This document shows positions 1 to 10,500 of a stretch of DNA of 64,000 bases, piece by piece. The translations under genes were made by a program, and so were the position numbers. Under the pieces are notes generated by a model. That model saw only the letters and a program-made list of their open reading frames with translations, had not been told where the DNA came from and searched no databases. Source of the stretch: Acheta domesticus (taxonomy: Eukaryota; Arthropoda; Insecta; Orthoptera; Gryllidae); the NCBI GenBank assembly GCA_031308135.1, contig JAHLJT010000631.1, forward strand, positions 159,068,921 through 159,132,920. The letters run 5' to 3'. Each line of letters begins with the position of its first letter. Positions within the stretch are counted from its first letter, which is position 1.

Positions 1-1399
1 TCTCAGAGAGCCACGACATAAGAATGGAGAGAGAATTTTCAATACTCTTCCCACCAAAAAACTAATAATTTTCTGGATCATGGCTGTAGGATCATGTTAC
101 CTCTTCATACACTTAGGACTTGCCTTCTATTGAGGCCCACTTTATGTAATTTTTTTTTTCTTTCGCAATCCCTTCCCACCATTCCCTAATTGGAACCAAT
201 CTCACTTTATTCTCCTTTGCCTATGGTTCTTGTCTATTCATACGAACTCTCTCAGCGTTTTTTTTTAATTTATCATTTCCTCCCCATTTCAATCATATCC
301 TTTATTATCTGGATAATTATCATTTGTACGTTCCTCATCTCCCCTGAATTCTCTCTTCCATTTTCAACCGAGATTGATTGAAAGTTTCTTGCTCATTGAA
401 ATGCTTGATTTTCAACTCTTGATTTTTGAATTTATCTATTGCACTTTCCTTGTTTTCCCAAGTCTTAGCTGTTTTGCTTCCTTTTCTTTGCTCCTTCCTA
501 CCATTGTGTTAGTTGTGCGTTTTTTTAACAACCAGACATACTAATTTATTCTGCTTTATCGTAACATCCAATCCCTTCTCTGTGCATCCTTATCGAAGCT
601 ACTGCAACTAACATCTCTCACAACTTGGAGTATAATAGTCGACTTGAATGCAATCCAGCGATTTATTACATCCGCTTCTAGAAACTCATACAACGTGAAA
701 TAAAGATAGACATCCCATCCGTAGCAGGAAAACAATGGTCTTTTGGACGTTATTACCTTCCTACACTTACACTTTTTATTCCATAAACTGACTTAGCAAT
801 GAATTCGTTTTGAAGTACATGTTCAGTAAATATGAGGGAACTTTGCTCAAGTTTGATTGTTGTCAACATTACAAATGGTACTTACAAAAAGTCAAGAGTA
901 CGTTTATATGGCAGTTTAAGTTTGAAACGATCTTAGAAAGTTTTGTGCACTCTCAGTATTAAGTAAAAAACAAAATAGTAGGTCACCCGATGGTTATCAA
1001 ATGCCCACGATCGAAGACCTCCCTTAAAACCAGAACACTCACGAACACAATATTCAACCGTTCAGTTGCTCCGCAATATCCACCCCGTAACAGTGAATAT
1101 TCAAAGCTGCACGGACAGATAGGGAAACAGTAATATGCAGACATCATAACATGTGTTCCGTTGAAATCTCAACATATATCTGTTCTTTTCCGTGCGATGT
1201 CGTGCTTCCTCATAACGCGCGTGGCGTATTGGGGAAAGTAATGAAAACGTGAAGGCGCCCGGCGGCAACGGCGCCACGCGCGCCGGTGGCTGCTCCGCCG
1301 GCAGTGGACGCCTCGCTGCACGTGAATGTCTGTATTGTGCGCGGCATAATGCTCCTGCCGCGCCGCCATCCGCACGCCGCCGCCTCGTGCCTTCCCCAT
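1..1399. other. Gene-free AT-rich stretch
   Basis: AT-rich sequence, pyrimidine-rich on the plus strand from about 120 to 600. Short open frames only. I see no recognisable gene, RNA or element. Confidence 0.5.
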
Positions 1400-1808
1400 C
1401 CCCGCCACCATGCTCCCCGCCACCACGCTCCCGGCCACTCCGCTCCCCGCCACCCCGCTCCCCCGCCACCCCGCTCCCCGCCACCCCGCTCCCCGCCACC
1501 ACGCTCCCCGCCACCACGCTCCCCGCCACCCCGCTCCCCGCCACCCCGCTCCCCGCCACCCCGCTCCCCGCCACCCCGCTCCCCGCCACCCCGCTCCCCG
1601 CCACCCCGCTCCCCGCCACCCCGCCCCCCGCCACCCCCGCTCCCCGCCACCTCACTCCCCGCCACCACGCTCCCCGCCACTATGCTCCCCGCCACCCCGC
1701 TCCCCGCCACCACGCTCCCCGCCACCACGCTCCCCGCCACCACGCTCCCCGCCACCACGCTCCCCGCCACCCCGCTCCCTGCCACCCCGCTCCCTGTCAT
1801 CACGCCCC
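1400..1808. repeat. 15-bp GC-rich minisatellite
   Basis: About 26 tandem copies of a 15-bp unit close to CCGCTCCCCGCCACC, with an A/C variant in the first position of neighbouring blocks (ACGCTCC versus CCGCTCC). The unit length is a multiple of three and contains no stop in any frame, so long open frames appear on both strands (PATPL, RSPPP, APRHP and G-rich reverses). They are by-products, not genes. The minus strand has regularly spaced G-runs. Confidence 0.95.
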
Positions 1809-3905
1809 CGACACCACACCCCCAACACCACGCACCCGACACACCCACTTCAGTCATTTCACTATCGCGGCTTCCTACTATCTCTCTTCACCTCTACCTC
1901 GCTGTTCCGACCCTCCTTCCCGCAGGATTCCACGTGGCCTCGCTTCCTCATCCCCTCCGTCGTCACTCCACCTCTTCGTCACCCCTTTCGCCGTCGCTTC
2001 ATCCTAACGACTACTCTTCTGTCTCATTTCCAAGTTTTCTTTTTCTGTCACTTTACCCATGCCTCCGGGCCTCTAATCTCTTGATATCATTGTATACTCT
2101 TCCCATCCACTGCCTCCCGACTTTTTCCAACTAGTTCTCTTATTGCGGTGCCTGTCTACATTATGACCGATTTTCGCTTTAAACATTAAAGCATAGTATA
2201 AAGTTATTTATCCTTTGTTCTGTCTTCACCCTTCCATTCTTTCGTATTTGTTATCCTCGCTGTCTCTGCCACTTCCTTCACATTCGACCAAACGGATTCT
2301 AAAGCATTCTACAACGATTCTTTTCCTTAACAAAGCATTCTATTCCTTAACTTCAGATTTCCTTGGAAATATACATTACATTCCTCAGCCGAATCTGCAT
2401 CTTGTAGTACATTTAACAGAATGGTTCCGTGTCTACCGTCAGCCCGCTACCTCACCGGATGCCTCCGCAATTATTTCATGCCATTTTGTCGCGCCCTCCG
2501 TTGCCTCGTTGCCGATCCCTCCACCCGCATAACTGAACTCTGGCGGTGGTGCTCGGCAACAGATACGATCTGCGCGCTGCCTTTGGGGGGGGGGGGCGCC
2601 AGCGCAGCGGTGTGCGCGCGAGGGATGCCGTCTCCGGGAGACGCACGGCAGGGCGGAGAGCGTGCGTCTCTTGGCACAAGTCAGATGCAGTCTTTTACCG
2701 TGGAACGGTGCTTGCAAGATTCGAGGCCTTAAAAATGAGTGGAAAGAAATTAAGTTTGTTGAAAATGTATTCAACAAACGAAAATATGTTAGACGCAGGA
2801 TTTTATTTTTATTTCTGATATGTAAAAAACGGAAATATATTGTGTGTTTAGAGAACGTTTACGTTTCATTTAATATACTGAAAGAAACAATAGTCATTTA
2901 AGAAGACATTCAATCTCATTTTTAAGATGTCATTTTGAATCAAAATGGAAATAACAATAATTATTTTTATTTTATAGACTTTGTGCTCATCAACCTGAAC
3001 AGAATGAAATTTGCTTATTACGTCTATATTTATTTTAAAGATTTACTTCTGAAAATTTACTTGGATAAAAGCAAATCGTACCAAACTATCCATAGTAAAA
3101 ATACTGCGGACAACTCCATATTTAATAACTCCATACGAAGGTAGTTACGAAAGAAATGTCATAACTCCATTACGAAGGAAAATCAAAAATAAATATAGGG
3201 TTTGATGACATCTTAATGTAATTTTCAGTTATTTTAATATATTTTGTAAATTTTACATAATTCTTAATGAGATTTAAGAATAAATAAAAAAGTAAATAAT
3301 TAAAACAAGGAAATAAAACATGTTTTGTTTTCAAAGTATTGTACCACAGAAGTAAGTATATTTGTAGTATGTTGTGCTTGGTACTTAACTTCGGTTTTCT
3401 TTTAAAATATTCGATGTGCGTGTATTACCTACAAGAACATTCATAATCCATTAAGTATAACTTTGCCTTCATTCTAAAGTATTCATTGTGTTTATATTAA
3501 GTGAGAAAATGGGTTCGTGACATCTGTCCTAATGAACTATTTCCACATCCCAATAAAACATATTTTCTCCCCTTTACCCGATTCTAGTAGTTGGAAACTC
3601 TAGAAACTCACGTTGCTTTCTCTTTGTTCCCCAGTTAAATACACTCCAAACTCGTAGTTATTTTCAAAAGAGGCTAAATGAGTACATTCTATTTCACTGT
3701 GATATCGATTCCTAAAATGTTTGCTTTGAAGGAAATAGCACATGTGAATTGGCACTCCACAGTTCTGAAGTATGTTCCCTTGGCAAAGCAGTGTTTAAAA
3801 AGCTCAAATTCAGACTTTCTTAATTCCTAATCAATCGTGCCTAAGTTGTAGAATATTTGTTCCGCGCGAGGCCCTGTGTGACGTGCGTGTGTCCGCATGT
3901 TGCAG
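1809..3905. other. Probable upstream intron of Tmtc2
   Basis: Pyrimidine-rich to about 2340; a GC patch at 2540-2660 includes a G run of about 12. AT-rich from about 2740 to 3850. It ends in the Tmtc2 acceptor. No upstream Tmtc2 exon was recognised. Confidence 0.5.
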
Positions 3906-5020
3906 CGCAGCGGGCGGGGCGTGCTGGGCAGCGTGTGCGGGCTGGCGCTGGCGCTGTGCGCGCTGCTGCTGCTGCGCCTGCACCTCATGGGGCTGCGCGC
4001 GCCGGGCTTCTCCAAGGCGGACAACCCGGCGGCGCGCAGCCCTTCGCTGCTGACGCGCGCGCTCACCTTCGCCTACCTGCCGGCCTTCAACGCGGGCCTG
4101 CTGCTGTGGCCGCGCTGGCTCAGCTTCGACTGGGGCATGGACGCCATCCCGCGCGTCGCGTCCGTCTTCGACCCGCGCAGCGCCGTCGCGCTGCTCTTCT
4201 ACTACCTGCTGTACCGCGCCGCGCGCGCCGCCTTCCTGCGCGTGTACGCGCCGCCCGCCGAGGACGCGGCGGCGGCGGCCGCGGGCGGCGCCCCGCCCAA
4301 GCACGCGGCGCACCGCAAGCAGCGCGCGCACCGCCGCCCGGCGCGCGCCTCGGCCGCCGGCCGCCGCGGCGCCGCCTCCGCCGGCGACGTGCACTCGCTC
4401 AAGGCCGCGCTCGCCGCCGCCGCGCCGCCCTGCCCCGTGTGCCGCCACAGCCTGCTCGACCACTCCGCCCTGTGCAGGAGCTCCAACAATAACAACAGCA
4501 TCTCGGCGCTGGGCACCCGCCCTCCCGTGTTGCTGCGCCGGCGGCAGCCCCTTCTCCTCGTCCGCCTCCTCCGCCTCTTCCGCCTCCTCCTCTTCCTCCG
4601 CGTCCTCCTGCTCCTCCGCCTCTTCCTGCTCGTCGGCGTCGTCCGCTTCGGACGTGCGGTGCGCGCCGAGGCAACGACGCTTCAACGTAGCCGCCGTTAC
4701 TAGAAGTCAGTTCACAAGTGCCCAAATATTATTAATCTCTCTATCGTTTTTAGCCATTCCCTTTCTACCGGCGACAAATTTATTCTTCTACGTTGGCTTC
4801 GTGGTTGCCGAGCGAGTGTTGTACATTCCTAGTGTGGGTTACTGTTTAATCGTCGGCTTAGGTTGCCATGTGCTACAATCAAAGACCAATAGGAAAATAG
4901 TGTTAGTGTGTGTGGCTCTGCTATTGGTCGCCTTCAGTGTGAGGACTATCCAGAGGAACAGGGATTGGCTGGATGAGGAGAGCCTGTACCGCGCCGGAGT
5001 ACCCATCAACCCGCCCAAAG
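3906..5020 (+). CDS. Tmtc2: Tmtc2 internal exon (partial gene)
   Basis: Internal exon of a TMTC2-type protein. The family is known as polytopic ER proteins with an N-terminal membrane region, a DUF1736 segment and C-terminal TPRs, acting as O-mannosyltransferases for cadherins. Visible here: a membrane segment at about residues 5-28, then FSKADNPAA, LLTRALTFAYLPAFN and LSFDWGMDAIP, another membrane segment, a basic/Ser-rich linker with CPVCRHSLLDHSALC and NNNNS, and finally IPFLPATNLFFYVGFVVAER, VLYIPS and RDWLDEESLYRAG. The start is set by the acceptor ...gcatgttgcag ending at 3905; an in-frame stop at 3879-3881 excludes an earlier one, and the ATG at 3897 is intronic. The exon ends CCCAAAG|gtaagag, phase 1, just where the first TPR should follow. 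Reading changes from frame 3906+3n to 4711+3n between about 4500 and 4710. A one-base assembly error or a 184-nt intron (4527-4710) would explain this. No TPR exon was recognised downstream. Confidence 0.9.
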
Positions 5021-6576
5021 GTAAGAGCAGCGCCGCTGTCTTCTTCAACTATACTTTAACGACTTTCTTTTCTTAGCTTACCTGAATTATGCACGCCAGC
5101 CCGCCAGCTCAGAGGCGGAATTACCCGTAGACTCCTCTGTCTAAAAGATTGATGGTCGCTTCACTTCTTCCTTATGAAAGTTTAAACGTCTGCAATTTCT
5201 GCAATTTCACTCCCCGCCGTAAAAGCGCCGGGGGGCCGTTGTGGCCCCGGCGGCGAAGTCCCTTTCCGCGCGCTCTAATGCGCCCTTAAAGCAGCGGTCG
5301 CTGTGAAATATACGCTCGCGCGCTCACTCGATCGCTGCTGCCGGCTGTAATGCGATCCTCACTAGTCGCGAATAGATAACTCACATTCACACACGATAGG
5401 GGTTTAGGAACCAAAAGTACCGCTTGTATGGAGTCGCAAAATTAATACGAACTATGTAGATAAAGAGGGTGAATTTACGTAATGAAACTACTAAATGATG
5501 TTTACGATCTGGAAGCATGCGGAGAGGAATTGACAGAGGTGATGCTTGCAAAATGCAAGAGAAGGTAGTTGAGAATCATTCGTGTGAGACAACTAGCAGT
5601 TCTACAATGTGATTCAGGTTTTATGTGAATGTTTGAGGTAAGTGTCTCGCTTCATTACAGTGAAGGGAGTGAAAGGAAGATAAGAATTTACTGGGAGATA
5701 GTAGCGATGACATTAGTGGCTCAAAGTAGGTGAGAGAGAGGGGTAACCAAGGCAACAGGAAAAATAAATGGGAAAATAAAAGTACGAGGAGGAAGTTTTA
5801 AAATCACGATGAAGTATATAAAAATACAACAATTAAAACAGGAGCCAACAAAAATATAAGACGCAAAAACAAATAAAAGGGAGGGACTAAACCTCAGACA
5901 ACTTAACATTATTTGATAATGAAAGTTTACTTAAAGGAGAACATGACCGTACTTAATTTTTCAATGCGTGTTTATGAATTTAAGAAAAGATAAATGTAGA
6001 CAGATAAAATAAACAACAGAACGTTCTATAAATGAAGCGTAAAGAATGCGAAAATGACCATATATAATAAGGGCTGTCTCAGCACACGATGGTATTTTCA
6101 ACGAGAGTGATGAAAGGCTGCAGACTAGAGGCATCCACCGTCTTGACACTATAACTCCGATCACAGAACTCCCACAGACGTCCCACAGGGGGGCGTGTCG
6201 CGAAGCACGTGTGAACGGGAAAGCGGGGAGGACGGCTTTGTAAAATGGAGAAATATGGCTAGAGATTTTCGCCCGGAATCGATATCGAGCTCGGAGCTGT
6301 CGATACAGAACAAAATACTTTAGAACTCTCTAAAGGAAGATATGTGTTCGCATATTGGCCGGAAGGAAATGGGTAGGATTTCCTTGGGCTTAGATTTCGA
6401 GCGCCCCATATATTTCTACGAGCTGGAAAATTTGTTTCCATTGCTACCGTCTTTTATAATGGTGGTTAGTTATTTCAATGGATAACGCTCGGAAGTCCTT
6501 CCTTTGAGGGTTCTTTTTCGATAGGAAGGAAAGAAAATGGGGTATTAGTAAAAATCATGAAATCCTTACGGAAAAA
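5021..6576. other. Sequence downstream of the Tmtc2 exon (intron by inference)
   Basis: Begins with the Tmtc2 donor gtaagag. Contains a GC hairpin near 5226-5253 and a purine-rich block at 5590-5960. A stretch around 6080-6190 weakly resembles SINE family A, but I could not support it as a copy. Confidence 0.5.
5226..5253. other. Strong GC hairpin
   Basis: CGCCGGGG-G-GCC, loop GTTGT, then GGCCCCGGCG: about ten pairs with one bulged G. It lies 200 bp past the Tmtc2 donor. No known RNA family is recognised. Confidence 0.6.
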
Positions 6577-6582
6577 TTTATT
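6577..6582 (-). terminator. Possible cuticle gene poly(A) signal
   Basis: The plus strand TTTATT reads AATAAA on the minus strand, about 765 bp downstream of the cuticle stop codon. I saw no nearer AATAAA in 6583-7347. The implied 3' UTR is long, so a variant signal nearer the stop remains possible. Confidence 0.35.
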
Positions 6583-7347
6583 GCTAATATTATAGCAATC
6601 CACCATACGAATGACTACAAAAAGTACAGATACCCATATTATTATCACAGTTGTACATCAACAACATCTCAGACTAGCGGGAAACAGGAAATACAAAACA
6701 CGCCTGGAAAACGCAGAATGGAAACAGGGAACACTTCATGCATCTTCGCCAGGAAGATAACATATCAGCGAAGGAGGTCACTCTCACCTCGAGTGCGGCC
6801 TCGGCGCTGGTGTTGGGCGGCGGGCGGCCGGCGCGCTGGCGGCGGCGCGCGCCCGCTGGTGCGGACCACACGGGTGGTTCGTCTGGACCACGCGGGGCGC
6901 GCCGGGCCCGCGCCACCGACCGCCCGCGGTCGCCCGCCGAGGCCGCACCACTACGGTGACACGAGAAGAGAGGGGCGTGCTTTCCTTTCCGGTTTCCCTC
7001 CGTACGCCTGGATGCGCCGGCCTCTCTGGAGGGGCCGTTTCCGGTTTCCGTTGGAAACTATTGCCGAATTTTTGATGGATTTTCTTCGAAAGTGTGCCGC
7101 TGGTGGGCGGCGGGGATTGGAGATTTTTTGTTGCGCCGAGACGTCGCGTTGGAAGGGGATGGCCGGACCGGGCGGGGGCGGGGCGTGGCGGCGGCGGGGT
7201 GAGGCCGAGCTGGGTGGTGACGCTCAGCCGCTGGATGGGCGGGGCTGGGGGCGGCAGGCTGGTGCAGGCTGGCCTCTGGGCGCGGCCTCTGCCGCCCCGT
7301 TCCACCTCGCCGCGCGCCGCGCCGTTAGTAGTGGCCCCGAGGAGCCC
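6583..7347 (-). other. GC-rich region 3' of the cuticle gene
   Basis: About 765 bp that would be 3' UTR if the AATAAA at 6582-6577 is used. The part at 6780-7347 is very GC-rich and open in several frames on both strands. None of those frames resembles a known family, and the plus-strand frame 6718-7659 runs antisense through the real exon 3. Confidence 0.4.
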
Positions 7348-7563
7348 TTAGTAGTGGCCGTGGCCGCCGAAGCCGCCGAGAGCCTGGCCGTGGCCGAGGT
7401 CGCCGCCGAAGCCGCCGCTGGAGCCCTTGCCGTAGTAGCCGCCGTGGTTGACGGCCTGGCTGTAGCTGGCGCCGTGGCCCGCTCCACCCGCGATGGCGTT
7501 GTTCTGCTCGTCCTGCTCACCGTACCCGTGCAGAGTCACCTTGCCGCCCTTCTTCACCACGGC
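7348..7563 (-). CDS. Cuticle gene coding exon 3 (end of RR-2 and Gly/His tail)
   Basis: Acceptor cgctccgcag ends at 7564. The exon starts GCC GTG GTG AAG AAG, giving AVVKK, which completes the RR-2 consensus GF-x-AVV begun in exon 2. It continues through a Gly/His/Tyr-rich tail to TAA at 7348-7350; 71 codons plus stop. Confidence 0.93.
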   Translation of the reverse strand, partial: AVVKKGGKVTLHGYGEQDEQNNAIAGGAGHGASYSQAVNHGGYYGKGSSGGFGGDLGHGQALGGFGGHGHY

Positions 7564-10500
7564 CTGCGGAGCGACGAAAGCGTTAAAGCAAGGTCAATTA
7601 CTGTGGAGGACTTTCACAGCATTTTTGCGAGCATTTTTGTCTCTCAATACAGCGTATGAAGTTATTCACATTTTCTCATCACGATTCCAGTCATGTACGA
7701 TATTTTCCTTCTTGTCTTTCTTCATAATACCCTTGTAAGTTCAACGTTAATTTAGCAATTTATGAAAGAACAAGTATTATATTGAAATATGAAATAAAAG
7801 AAAAAAACTTGTCTTGTAAATACGTGTGATTTATGAAACGTATCTCTACATTGCTTTGTAGATGTGTTATTTCGAATTAATGGATCAGTTCGTAAGTTAA
7901 ATAAAGTGTTCATTAACGTATTTTAATTGTTTTGGGTAGTTACGACATTAAATTCAGCATTATGCATGTACGCTTGTTAATGATTTTGTTCCATGTTGGT
8001 AATTATTCTTCCCAGAATAATAAAATTCTTGCACTCCTGAAACGTATGCGGAGGGGGTCACAAATGTTTTCCGACCATATACTTACTGAAAATTATATGC
8101 TATTACTTTTGTCGCTTTTATTTTGCCTGTGTTATAGCATATTTTGGCAATAGCGTGTTCATAAATTCGTCAAAATAACACTCCGTACCAAAGAACATAA
8201 AATGCAGAATGAAAATTCGAGATACATGTAATTCATGAAATATGTATGCGTAGCGACTGCTATGTCTCAATATTGAATGGTGGTCGTAAACGTAGTATGT
8301 GCTCGTAACAACCGGAGCTTATGCATCAGATTTTAGGACTGAGAGAGAAAGAGAATTCGGCTGCGAACGACTGCGTGCAACGACTTTATGCAATTCAAAA
8401 TGTTATTTCTGTGCAGTATGTAGATGACGAAAACAAACAATATCGGAGTTATTAAAATGCAACATCATAAGTTAATGCATCTGTGTGTCGTGAACTGATA
8501 AGATATTTAAAAGACATATTTTGTAGACCAGGCAGAATTAATAAACAACTCTATTCTCAACTGATGTGCAAAAATCTTTTGCGCAATTTTTGCAATTTTC
8601 CTAGGTAAATTGTGCACTTGCAATTTTTTTACTGAACTGCATTGATTATTTAAAAATTTGAGCGTAGTAATAACGCATTCCTATGTAATTTTGATTTATT
8701 TATTGTATTTGTTGTTCGTGAAAAATTGCGCAGTTCTCTTAAATATGAAGCAATTTCTAACTTTTGAAATAAATTTAAACTGATTTTTTATAATAATTTG
8801 TATTACGGTACTTATCTGAAAGTCGCAAAGTTTGACTTAATATAATCAGTGTGAATAAAATAAATTAAAATAATTTTTACTTCGCCTTACTTTTTAATGA
8901 ATAAAAAACAAACGAATCATTGTATTTGTACTTTGCCGACATTTGAAAATAAATGTTAAGGCACGATAATTTTGAAAAAAAATTTGAAAACTTCAGGAGA
9001 AGTGAAGGTATAACAGTTCTCATTGTTTTGCTATAAATATAATAATGGAATATTGATAATTAAGAAGTCCGCGGACTCTTTTCTTTTCTCGACTACCACA
9101 ATCTTGTCATCTTTCCCAAAAATCTATTTCGTCCGAAATATGTGTCACACTGAAAATGTCATTCATGTTGGTACTGTTTAACAATTGAAGTCAATAATTA
9201 AAATTGTTCAAAACAATAGTCACTCCGATCGGAAAATGATGAGATCAAAGCTCCCGGCTTCTATTCCCAGCCTGAATGACTATTGTTTCAAACAAATTTA
9301 ATTTCCTTATTAACACTCACGAGCACAATATACAGACGCACCCACGTCGTGCCACGCCGATTTCTACACCCGAAACGTTTGTTTCCCTTCGGGAGGAGAG
9401 GGAATTACTCACACACATTTACACTTACATGCACTACACTACGACACATCTCAGGGGACCAGACGGAAGCTTAGAGCTCCCCGGCTAGGGCCGTGCCCTG
9501 CTGTTGGGAGATATCTGGGTGGGGAAAACACTGGAAGCCGATATGTATGGAATAGGGACAAAGGAAGAACACCGCCACCTCGCGTGTTAAAACATGCATT
9601 ACACTTACGGGTCTAATGACCCTAGTAGGCGAGTGCCCAAAATCAATGCAGCAATGCAAGAAAGCAAGGTGGCACCTGGAAGCCGTTGTGCTTGTCGGCG
9701 GTGTACTCGACGGTGCGGACGTGGCCGTCGGCGTCGTGCAGCGTGTAGGAGCCCTTGACGGAGTCCCCGTGGCGGCTCTCGCTCTGGCTCTTCACGTCGC
9801 CGGTGTGCGGGTCGTGCACGGCGTAGTCGAACTTGTACTCCGGGTGGGCGTAGTAGTCGGCGTGGCCACCGTCGTCGTGGCCGCCGCCGTAGCCGCCACC
9901 CACGCCGCCCAGGGATTGGCTGACGTGGCTGGTGCCGTAGCCGCCGGGGAAGGCGTTCGCGGCCGCTGCCACGAGCAGGAGGGCGGATGCCAGCTGAGGA
10001 CAGAGGCCGTGCGGTTTACTTTCTCAACTGCTTTGAAATGTAGCTTCACGACGCGCACGTTCTGATGAGCTCTTGTTTTGCTAGTTGTGGTAGGAATAGA
10101 GCTGGGGGTATGTTGCTATTTCGTTAGAAATACAATAAAATCAAATCTGTAGTTCTTTTACTGATGAAAATAAGTTTTACTCGGATATTACTAGGGAGTG
10201 AAAATTTCTAGTTTTCAAATGTTGAAACCTCGTTCCATTGGTATATTTTTTTCACAATTCAACTATGTACAGTATAAGCGAGGGAAAGAGATTTTGGAGC
10301 TCAAGATAACGCGGACAGACGATACTTCTTTCCTACGTCACATAAACATTTTACTGTTTTATTTTTGACAAAATAAATCGAATCAAATGCGAAAATCGCT
10401 ATAGTTCAAACTAACCATTGTAAGATTTTTCAGAACGTCGTTAGCGTTGCGATGTGATAATGATTATTATTGCTACGTAGGATAATGTGAGTGTAATATG

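Noticed and set aside
1101..2134. Overlapping long open frames on both strands (up to 282 codons).
   Set aside because: They are produced by the 15-bp minisatellite, which has no stop codons in any frame; no start context, splice sites or homology.
3831..4685. Minus-strand open frame of 284 codons opposite Tmtc2.
   Set aside because: Mirror of the GC-rich Tmtc2 coding frame; Glu/Ala/Arg low-complexity translation with no homology.
6080..6190. Possible eighth family A SINE fragment (CCACCGTCTTGACACTATAA region).
   Set aside because: Similarity is too short and weak to assign by eye.
6718..7659. Plus-strand open frame of 313 codons.
   Set aside because: Antisense to cuticle exon 3 and its GC-rich 3' region; the minus strand has clear RR-2 coding and splice sites.
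9616..10065. Plus-strand open frame of 149 codons.
   Set aside because: Antisense shadow of cuticle exon 2.
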